Below are positions 5,721 through 11,436 of a stretch of DNA of 11,436 bases, one piece after another. Position 1 is the stretch's first letter. Every line of letters starts with the position of its first letter. This DNA comes from JAPUIN01 sp041580375. GTDB taxonomy: Bacteria > Acidobacteriota > Polarisedimenticolia > Gp22-AA2. The notes below the pieces were generated by a model. It saw nothing but the letters and a program-made list of their open reading frames with translations, was not told the DNA's origin and made no database searches. A program made the position numbers and the translations under genes. The stretch lies in contig JBFGDZ010000118.1 in the NCBI GenBank assembly GCA_041580375.1, positions 1-11,436 of the forward strand, read 5' to 3'.

Positions 5721-7627
5721 GCCGCCCGCCTCCCCGCGCCGGGGCGCATCACCCTCAGCCATGTCTCGAAGATCACGAGGGTCCAGATCATCTCGTCGTA
5801 ATTGCGCTGGCCGGACCGGTGGATCCGGAGGACGGCGGCGACGGCGTCCCGGTTCAGGAAGGGGCGCGATCGGGCCCCCTGCCCCAGCAGCAGGTCGCGC
5901 GCCACGGCGTGGAGGTCGCCTCGCAGCCAGTGGTCGATGGGCATGCCGAACCCGGCCTTGCGGCCCCGGAGGATCGGGGCCGGGATGCGGCCCCGGTAGG
6001 CCCGCCGCAGGAACCACTTGCCGCGCCCCCCGCGCACCTTCTGACGCGAGGGCACGCTGGCCGCCAGCTCCACGATGCGGTGATCGAGGAACGGGCTGCG
6101 CACCTCCAGACCGAACGCCATCGAGGCGATGTCGGCCTTGAACAGCAGGTCGTCCGGCAGGTAGTGCTCCTGATCGGCCCGCAGGATCGAGTTGAGCATC
6201 GTCGGAGAGCGCCAGCCGTTCTCGATCGCGCCGAGGGCGCGCGTCGGATCGATTCCGGCGACCTGCGCGGCGAAGTCCCGGTTGTAGAGCCGGGCGACGC
6301 GCCGCGCTCCCGGGTTGGCGAGCCAGAGCGCGTTGCGCTCACGGGCCGGCAGCTCCCAGCCCTCCAGGAAGCGCCGCAGACGCCCCGGAAGGTTGCGGCG
6401 GCTCTTCTCCGTGGAGACGGCCTCGAGCAGGGCGAAGAACGGCGAGCGCGAGATCAGGCCGGGCAGGAACCCCCAGCGATCCGCCAGCAGATGGGCGCGG
6501 TAGCGATCGTACCCTCCGAACATCTCGTCGCCCCCGTCCCCGACGAGCGCCACCTTGACGTGCCGCGAGACCTCGCGCGCCAGCGCCCAGGTGGGCAGCA
6601 AGGAGGGATCGGCGAACGGAACCTGCATGTGCGCGACGATCGACTCCAGGTCGTCGAGGCTCCCCGCGCCGATCTCGATCTCGTGCAGATCGATGCCGAA
6701 CCGCTCCGCCACGGCGCGCGCCCGGGGCCGCTCGTCGTAGTCCGATTCCGGGAACCCGACGGTGAAGGCGCGAAACGCCCGGGTCTGGTTCCGCCGCATG
6801 TGGTAGGCGACGGCGGTGGAGTCGAGGCCGCCCGACAGCAGCAGCGCCACCGGCACGTCGCTCCGGAGACGCAGCCTCACGGCGTCGTCCATCAGGGCGC
6901 GGTAGCGCTCGATCCGATCGCCCCGCCTCTCCGTCGTGGCGGAGTCCGGGCCGGGGATCCTCCAGTACCGCCGCGTCTGAACGCGGCCCGACTCGTAGAT
7001 CAGCAGGTGGGCCGGCGGGAGCTGGACAACGCCGCTGAAGGCGGTGCGAGGGTGGGGCACGACCCGCAGCGCCAGAAGGTGGTGAATCGCCTCAGCGTCG
7101 GGCTCCGGCGAGAATCCGCCCTCCGCGAGGAGACCGCGCATCTCAGAGGCGAAGGTCAGACCGTCGGGAGACAGACGGTAGAGAAGCGGCTTCACGCCGA
7201 GCCGGTCCCGCCCCAGGATGAGCGCCCCCCGGCGATCGTCCCAGATGGCGAAGGCGAACATGCCGATCAGCCGGTCCACCGCCTCGATACCCTCGCGGAG
7301 ATAGAGATGAAGGAGGACCTCGGTGTCGCCGCGGGAGCGCAACCGCACGCCGCGCCGCTTCAGATCCTCGCGCAGCTCGATGTGGTTGTAGATCTCCCCG
7401 TTGAGGACGAGGACGATCCGGCCGTCGTCGCTGGCCATCGGCATGCGGCCCGCGGGCGTCGGGTCCTGGATCGCGAGCCGGCGGCTGACGAGCCCGGCGC
7501 CCGGGCCGGCCCATTCGCCAGCGTCATCCGGCCCGCGGTGGGCCATGGCATCCCCCATGGCCGACAGGGCGGCGGGCTCCGGCCGGCGGCCCCGCTCCCG
7601 GTAGACGATCCCCCCGATGGCGCACAT
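5717..7627 (-). CDS. asnB: asparagine synthase-like glutamine amidotransferase
   Basis: A cytosolic two-domain enzyme of 636 residues. The class II glutaminase domain starts with the nucleophile Cys2 (MCAIGGIV) once the initiator Met is removed. It continues with HRGPDDAGEW (30-39), RRLAIQDPTPAGRMPM (49-64), NGEIYN (76-81) and GDTEVLL (100-106), so ammonia release from glutamine should work. The synthetase domain has the PP-loop SGGLDS (265-270), GDGGDEMFGGY (363-373) and, near the C-terminus, a SMAFGLEVRSPFLDHR segment. ATG at 7627 is fixed by the Cys2 requirement and by GAGGAG 6 nt upstream; the frame stays open to 7681 but those residues would bury the cysteine. It starts 1 bp after the FAD oxidoreductase gene and overlaps the next GT4 by 4 bp. 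AsnB paralogues in polysaccharide clusters, including exosortase-A-associated amidotransferases, are thought to amidate sugars or glycans rather than make free asparagine. That role here is inferred from context. Confidence 0.93.
   Translation of the reverse strand: MCAIGGIVYRERGRRPEPAALSAMGDAMAHRGPDDAGEWAGPGAGLVSRRLAIQDPTPAGRMPMASDDGRIVLVLNGEIYNHIELREDLKRRGVRLRSRGDTEVLLHLYLREGIEAVDRLIGMFAFAIWDDRRGALILGRDRLGVKPLLYRLSPDGLTFASEMRGLLAEGGFSPEPDAEAIHHLLALRVVPHPRTAFSGVVQLPPAHLLIYESGRVQTRRYWRIPGPDSATTERRGDRIERYRALMDDAVRLRLRSDVPVALLLSGGLDSTAVAYHMRRNQTRAFRAFTVGFPESDYDERPRARAVAERFGIDLHEIEIGAGSLDDLESIVAHMQVPFADPSLLPTWALAREVSRHVKVALVGDGGDEMFGGYDRYRAHLLADRWGFLPGLISRSPFFALLEAVSTEKSRRNLPGRLRRFLEGWELPARERNALWLANPGARRVARLYNRDFAAQVAGIDPTRALGAIENGWRSPTMLNSILRADQEHYLPDDLLFKADIASMAFGLEVRSPFLDHRIVELAASVPSRQKVRGGRGKWFLRRAYRGRIPAPILRGRKAGFGMPIDHWLRGDLHAVARDLLLGQGARSRPFLNRDAVAAVLRIHRSGQRNYDEMIWTLVIFETWLRVMRPGAGRRAA
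5729..5735 (-). promoter_or_regulatory. ribosome binding site of terminal GT4 gene
   Basis: GGGGAGG on the minus strand lies 8 nt before the GTG at 5720. It decides for the GTG that overlaps the preceding stop codon, against longer in-frame starts within the upstream gene. Confidence 0.7.
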
Positions 7628-7628
7628 G

Positions 7629-8987
7629 TCAGGCTCCTCTCCGGCGGCGCGCCGCGAAGAGTGGGGCGATTCGAGCCGCAAGGTTCATGCCGGCCCGGAT
7701 CGCGCTTTCCATCGACGAGTATTCCCAGAAGCCGAAGCGTCCGGCCGAGTGGATGCCCAGGCGCTCGAGCGATTCCAGGACGACCGGGACCCGCGAGGCC
7801 CGGAACCGGTCGTAGATGACGTATGCGGGATCCAGCACGCTGAGGCGGCTGTAGACGACGCGATCCCCACTGCGCAGAACGCGGAGCCGGCGCAGGTCCT
7901 CGACGGCCGCGTCGATCGCGTCGTCCGGCCGGAACGGCTCGTCCCGGTGCAGCGATCGCTCGACGTAGAGGGACGAGCAACCGCGCGGCGCCAGGTGGAC
8001 CGACAGGTTCGACGGGAAGCCGACCCGGTAGAAGGAGACGTCGCTGGCGGGAAAGTAGATCCAGTGCGCCTTCGACACGGACGGGCGGTCGATCCCCAGG
8101 CTGATGTTCAGAACCCGCACGGCCCTCAGCCGCCGCGCGACGGCCGGCAGATCGGAGGGCAGGCCGGACGTGATGGACAGGAGACGATCCAGCGGGATGG
8201 TGGAGACGAGCCGCTCGTAGCCGATCGTGGCGCCCGACGCGAGCCGCACCGTGCGGGCGCCCGCGTCGACCTTCTCCACCGTCTCGTTCAGCCGGATCTC
8301 CGGGCAGCGCTCCGCCAGCGCCTCGGGCAGGACGCTGATCCCCCGCCGCCTCGGGTACAGGAACGTCGGGTTGTAGCCGAGTCCCTTCACCGTCGATCCG
8401 AAGGCGCCGTCGAGAATCTCACGCAGGCTCGGGCGGGGGATCGACCATGAGACCCAGCCGCACTCGATCTCGTTCAGATCGGTGCGCCACAGCTTGCTGT
8501 TGTACGGGATCATGAAGTGCTTCGCGATCCCCTGGCCGAATGTCGCGAGGCACCACTCGCGGAAGCTCATGCCCGCCGGATCGCGATCGCCCTCGCGCTC
8601 CCTTTGAAGCTGCGCCTCCATGAATCCGAGAATGCACTCCTTGACCACCTCGATCGGAAGTCCGTGCAGGTTCGCCTGGAACGGATAGGGGGTGAGCACG
8701 CCGTTCGAGTAGATCTGCGCGCGACGTTCGTGCCGCGCGAGCCCGCCGGGCAGCAGGCGCCGGACGAGTGCGCTCACGCTCGCGTCCCTCAGGTGCAGCA
8801 GGTGGCCCGTGCAGTCGAACGTGAACCCCTCCTCCACATGGGTGCGGCACAGGCCGCCGGCCTCGTTCTCCCTCTCGAGGACGACCGACGGCACGTCCCC
8901 CAGGTGGTAGGCCGTCGACAGACCGGTGAGGCCGGCCCCCAGGATCACGACGGGGTACGAGGACGTCGGCATCGGATGCGCGCTCAT
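7629..8987 (-). CDS. FAD-dependent oxidoreductase, UDP-galactopyranose mutase / protoporphyrinogen oxidase-like
   Basis: A 452-residue flavoprotein. The N-terminal dinucleotide-binding motif is VVILGAGLTGLSTAYHLG (13-30, GxGxxG at 17-22), followed by the adenosine-binding acidic end VVLERENEAGGLCRTH (35-50) with the GG doublet of the NAD_binding_8/amino-oxidase superfamily. The stretch CTGHLLHLRD, then RAQIYSNGVLTPYPFQANLHGLP, resembles UDP-galactopyranose mutase-like proteins of polysaccharide loci. A C-terminal FAD-contacting segment (near RFGFWEYSSMESAIRAGMNLA) is present. The substrate is not determined; sugar-nucleotide isomerisation or oxidation is an inference from neighbours. ATG at 8987 is used, five bases after the stop of the sugar-phosphate transferase gene; GAGG lies 11 nt upstream, a rather long spacing, and a second ATG five codons on (8972) cannot be excluded. 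The much longer open frame, to 9701, lies out of frame within the neighbouring gene. It is probably co-translated with its neighbours. Confidence 0.88.
   Translation of the reverse strand: MSAHPMPTSSYPVVILGAGLTGLSTAYHLGDVPSVVLERENEAGGLCRTHVEEGFTFDCTGHLLHLRDASVSALVRRLLPGGLARHERRAQIYSNGVLTPYPFQANLHGLPIEVVKECILGFMEAQLQREREGDRDPAGMSFREWCLATFGQGIAKHFMIPYNSKLWRTDLNEIECGWVSWSIPRPSLREILDGAFGSTVKGLGYNPTFLYPRRRGISVLPEALAERCPEIRLNETVEKVDAGARTVRLASGATIGYERLVSTIPLDRLLSITSGLPSDLPAVARRLRAVRVLNISLGIDRPSVSKAHWIYFPASDVSFYRVGFPSNLSVHLAPRGCSSLYVERSLHRDEPFRPDDAIDAAVEDLRRLRVLRSGDRVVYSRLSVLDPAYVIYDRFRASRVPVVLESLERLGIHSAGRFGFWEYSSMESAIRAGMNLAARIAPLFAARRRRGA
7634..7639 (-). promoter_or_regulatory. ribosome binding site of asparagine synthase-like gene
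   Basis: GAGGAG on the minus strand lies 6 nt before the ATG at 7627. It confirms the start that places the catalytic cysteine at position 2. Confidence 0.8.
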
Positions 8988-8992
8988 GGTGA

Positions 8993-9991
8993 CTACAACC
9001 TCATGTCGATCCGCTTCAACAACGTTCCCACTGCGAGCGATGCGAACAGAATGACGCCCAGGATCGCCCCGGCGGCCGCCGTGCCCGACAGCATCATCCC
9101 GATCGCCAGGGCGCCCAGCAGCAGCGTCGCCAGACAGGACGCCAGCACCGTGGCGCGCGTGGTGAGGCGCCATTTGCGGAGCCGCAGGGCGAAATGATCG
9201 GGGCTGCCGAGCATCACGGGGAGGCCCCGCCGATACCGGATGTACATGACGAACAGCATGTCGAACACCGGAACGCCGAGGATCACGACGGGAGCGACGG
9301 ACGCGATCAGGTTGTGCCGGGTGTACGAGTTGTTCATCGCCAGCGCTCCCAGCATCAGGCCGACGAACATGCTGCCGGCGTCCCCCATGTAGATCTTCGC
9401 CGGCTCCACGTTGTAACGCAGGAAGCCGACGAGCGAGCCGCACAGCGCCGCCAGGAGCACGGCGTCCATCGTCCGACCGTTGACCGCCGCCACCAGGAAG
9501 AGGATGCACGCGGCGGACGCGGCGACGCCGGCCGCGAGACCGTCCATCACGTCGATCAGATTGAACGCGTTGGTGATGGCCAGCAGCCACAGGAACGACA
9601 GGCCGATGGCGAGCCACGACGGGAGGAACTCGAGCTTGATGTAGATCGATGCGTTCATGAGGGTGAGCACGGCCACGACCTGCCCCGCCAGCTTGACCCA
9701 CGGACTGAGCACGCCGAGATCGTCGATGAGGCCGAGGATTAAAATGATCGATCCCGCCAGCAGCATGCCGAGCAGCTCGACCGAATCGAAGCGCAGCGTC
9801 CCGGTGAGCGCCAGCAGGAAGGCCAGGTAGATGGCGATCCCTCCGAGGTACGGCACGGGCCCTTCCTGCGTCTTCAGCCTCCCGTCCGGCCGATCGACGA
9901 TGCCGAAGCGGATCGCCGCCTCACGCATGAGGGGCGTCAGGTACAGGGCGATCGCGACCGCCAGACCGAACGCCAGCACGGCGCGGATCAC
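8993..9991 (-). CDS. WecA/MraY-family polyprenyl-phosphate sugar-1-phosphate transferase
   Basis: An inner-membrane enzyme of 332 residues that moves a sugar-1-phosphate from a UDP-sugar to a polyprenyl phosphate, the first committed step of lipid-linked glycan synthesis. It is hydrophobic throughout, with about ten predicted helices. Family motifs are present: the aspartate pair LGLIDDLGVL (D90, D91), NAFNLIDVMDGLAAG (141-155, with N144, D147, D150), and YMGDAGSMFVG (201-211, D204). The terminal motif is SPDHFALRL (263-271). It keeps one histidine (H266) but not the HIHH cluster of WecA or the HHH of MraY. The start is GTG at 9991, overlapping the upstream GT4 stop as GTGA, with AGGGG 6 nt before it. 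A peptidoglycan MraY is unlikely given the motif and the surrounding glycosyltransferases. It probably initiates the glycan built by this operon. Confidence 0.92.
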   Translation of the reverse strand: MIRAVLAFGLAVAIALYLTPLMREAAIRFGIVDRPDGRLKTQEGPVPYLGGIAIYLAFLLALTGTLRFDSVELLGMLLAGSIILILGLIDDLGVLSPWVKLAGQVVAVLTLMNASIYIKLEFLPSWLAIGLSFLWLLAITNAFNLIDVMDGLAAGVAASAACILFLVAAVNGRTMDAVLLAALCGSLVGFLRYNVEPAKIYMGDAGSMFVGLMLGALAMNNSYTRHNLIASVAPVVILGVPVFDMLFVMYIRYRRGLPVMLGSPDHFALRLRKWRLTTRATVLASCLATLLLGALAIGMMLSGTAAAGAILGVILFASLAVGTLLKRIDMRL

Positions 9992-11241
9992 GCCGCGCCC
10001 CTGCGCCCGGCGGCGTCCATCGTGATCTGCCTGCGGCGGAAATCGTCGTGAAGATCGCGGTAGAGCGCCGCGGTCGCCTCGACGAGGCGGTCGATGCAGA
10101 ACTCCTCGCGGGCGCGCCGCCGGCCCGCCTCCCCGAGACGGGCGGCCCGCTCCGGATCGGTGAGGATCTCGAGACAGGCGGCGGCGAGCGCGTCGGGATC
10201 GGCGGGCGGAACGAGCAGACCGGTGCGGCCCTCGAGCACGACCTCGGGCACTCCCCCGACGCGGGTCGCCACGACGGGACGGCCCGCCGCCATCGCCTCG
10301 AGCACGGTCAGCCCGAACCCCTCCCAGTTGGACGGCTGGACCAGCAGATCGAGCGCGCGCATGACATCCGGAACGTCGCGGCGCTCGCCGGCAAACAGCG
10401 TGCGATGCCCCATCCCCTCCTTCGTGGCCAGCGCCTCCAGCCGCTCCCGGGCGGGACCGTCGCCGACGATCACGAAGCGGACGCCCGGCAGCCGGTCGGC
10501 CATCCGCCGTGCCGCGGCGAGGAAGATCGGGATCCCCTTCTTCGGCTCGACGAGGCGCCCCACGGTCCCGACCAGGCGCTCTCCGTTCGCCGCTCCCAGC
10601 TCGCGCCGAACGCGATCCCGGCGCGCCGCGTGGCCCGCCGCCTCCTCCGCAGCGGGGATGGCGTTGCGCAGCGTCCGAACCTGTCCCGGGCGCAGGCCGT
10701 AGGTCCGGATGGCGTAGCGGCGTACCGCCTCGGAGCAGGCGAGGACGGTGTCGGACATCGAGGCGGTCGCGCTCTCCGCCAGACGGGCCAGGAATCCCAT
10801 CTCGAGGTCGGTGTCGTGGTGCGTGCTGATCACGATCGGGACGCCCGCCAGCCGGCCGATCAGGCGGGCCGTCAGATTGGCCAGGAACAGGTGTGCGTGG
10901 AGGATCTGGATGCGCTCCCGCCGGATCAGCGACAGGAGCCGGCCCACCGCCCTCACGTCGCATGGGCCGGCCGCGCCCAGCGCCACGGCGCGCACGCCCC
11001 GGGCCTCGAGCTCCTCCCCCACGGGACCCCAGCCCTTGAGACACGCGACCGAAACCTCGAACCCGAGGCGCTGCAGCCGCGGCGCGGTCAGGAGGATCAG
11101 CTGCTCCGTTCCGCCGACGGTGAACCCGACGGTCAGGACGAGGACGCGCGGGCGCGGCGGACGCCCCGCCGCCCGACCAGGCTCCCGACCGGGGCGCGGC
11201 GCAGCGGTCGCGAGCGCGCGCGAGCCGGCGGCGACGCTCAT
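9988..11241 (-). CDS. glycosyltransferase family 4 (GT-B fold)
   Basis: A 417-residue GT4 enzyme predicted to add a sugar to the lipid-linked or surface glycan at the inner face of the membrane. After an Arg/Ala/Pro-rich leader of about 30 residues comes the acceptor domain, RVLVLTVGFTVGGTEQLIL (32-50), with LHAHLFLANLTARLIGRLAG (114-133). The donor domain shows GTVGRLVEPKKG (225-236), with the phosphate-binding Arg/Lys pair, FVIVGDGPARERL (256-268), and the E-x7-E motif EGFGLTVLE with E307 and E315, then GRTGLLVPPAD. The ATG at 11241 is preceded by GGGAGGGAGG five bases upstream and overlaps the previous gene's stop as ATGA. The low-complexity N-terminal leader is unusual for the family but the start is well supported. 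The gene ends in a GTGA overlap with the sugar-phosphate transferase, so the two are tightly coupled. The sugar donor is unknown. Confidence 0.94.
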   Translation of the reverse strand: MSVAAGSRALATAAPRPGREPGRAAGRPPRPRVLVLTVGFTVGGTEQLILLTAPRLQRLGFEVSVACLKGWGPVGEELEARGVRAVALGAAGPCDVRAVGRLLSLIRRERIQILHAHLFLANLTARLIGRLAGVPIVISTHHDTDLEMGFLARLAESATASMSDTVLACSEAVRRYAIRTYGLRPGQVRTLRNAIPAAEEAAGHAARRDRVRRELGAANGERLVGTVGRLVEPKKGIPIFLAAARRMADRLPGVRFVIVGDGPARERLEALATKEGMGHRTLFAGERRDVPDVMRALDLLVQPSNWEGFGLTVLEAMAAGRPVVATRVGGVPEVVLEGRTGLLVPPADPDALAAACLEILTDPERAARLGEAGRRRAREEFCIDRLVEATAALYRDLHDDFRRRQITMDAAGRRGAA

Positions 11242-11436
11242 GCCGTCCTCCCTCCCGCCACGATCCCCGGCGCGGCCGCGTGGCGAGCGGGATGGGCCGG
11301 TCCGTCCAGCGCCTCGAGCGACCGCCTCAGCCTTCCGTAGCGGTCGTCCCAGGAGTTGCGGCGGGCGAAGTCGATCCGGCGCTCCCTCGATCCGGGGTCG
11401 TTCTCGCGCCGCGCTCGTTTGAGCGCGGCCGCGAAC
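11238..11436 (-). CDS. probable glycosyltransferase, C-terminal end only
   Basis: The last 65 residues of a gene whose start lies beyond the right edge. Visible are FAALKRARREND, RERRIDFARRNSWDDRYGRL and RRSLEAL, followed by a low-complexity Ala/Gly/Arg tail. The 'FARRNSWDDRYGRL' pattern is typical of the last helix of GT-B glycosyltransferases, where the C-terminal helix crosses back to the N-terminal domain. The stop overlaps the start of the next GT4 gene as ATGA, so it belongs to the same operon. No catalytic motif is in view, so the class is a context-supported guess. Confidence 0.6.
   Translation of the reverse strand, partial: FAAALKRARRENDPGSRERRIDFARRNSWDDRYGRLRRSLEALDGPAHPARHAAAPGIVAGGRTA

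Noticed and set aside
5819..7819. 666-codon open frame on the plus strand
   Set aside because: It lies antisense to the asparagine synthase-like gene, whose motifs are intact. The composition (His/Arg/Gln/Glu/Ala-rich, no domain pattern) is that of a GC-driven shadow frame.
8993..9701. Long N-terminal extension of the FAD oxidoreductase reading frame (to 9701)
   Set aside because: The extension lies in another frame of the sugar-phosphate transferase gene and is Arg/Gly/Pro/His-rich. The Rossmann motif starts right after the ATG at 8987.
1..11436. Mobile elements, CRISPR arrays, tRNA/rRNA genes, toxin-antitoxin or defence genes
   Set aside because: I looked for spaced direct repeats, transposase motifs, tRNA cloverleaf sequences and small gene pairs on both strands and saw none I could support.

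Overview
This is a GC-rich bacterial chromosomal window (by eye about two thirds G+C) packed with genes that all read on the minus strand. Nine coding regions are supported plus one further partial gene, with essentially no spacer except about 185 bp at 4309-4493. I see no RNA genes, insertion sequences, phage genes or CRISPR arrays. The family content fits a diderm, environmental, high-GC phylum such as Acidobacteriota, Myxococcota/Deltaproteobacteria or Eisenbacteria. I cannot place it more precisely from sequence alone.

Region A (11436 down to 4494, in transcription order) is a surface-glycan assembly operon. It holds the C-terminal end of a probable glycosyltransferase, a GT4 glycosyltransferase, a WecA/MraY-type polyprenyl-phosphate sugar-1-phosphate transferase, an FAD-dependent oxidoreductase of the UDP-galactopyranose-mutase/protoporphyrinogen-oxidase type, an asparagine-synthase-like glutamine amidotransferase, and a second GT4 glycosyltransferase. 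Genes overlap by 4 bp (ATGA or GTGA) or lie 1-5 bp apart, so they are probably co-transcribed and translationally coupled. A reasonable reading is that the membrane transferase loads the first sugar phosphate onto a polyprenyl carrier, the GT4 enzymes extend it, and the FAD enzyme and amidotransferase modify sugars or the glycan.

Region B (4422 down to 1) is a second operon behind the clearest promoter in the window (TTGACA, 16 bp, TATATT at 4395-4422). It has a GC-rich hairpin in its roughly 80-nt leader. It encodes an ABC-transporter ATPase, an ABC-2-type permease, a membrane-anchored TPR protein whose C-terminus resembles the pseudopilin 'DP-x-G-x-x-Y' segment, a prepilin peptidase (PilD, both catalytic Asp present), and the start of a two-helix membrane sensor kinase cut by the window edge. 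The set resembles the Myxococcus xanthus pilG-pilH-pilI-pilD neighbourhood, where an ABC transporter is needed for type IV pilus biogenesis. Region B is therefore read as a type IV pilus accessory, maturation and sensing operon.

Nothing here is clearly a new system. The points most worth a second look are the pilus-linked ABC transporter with its TPR/pseudopilin-like partner, the adjacency of glycan and pilus operons, and a marked excess of GATC throughout.
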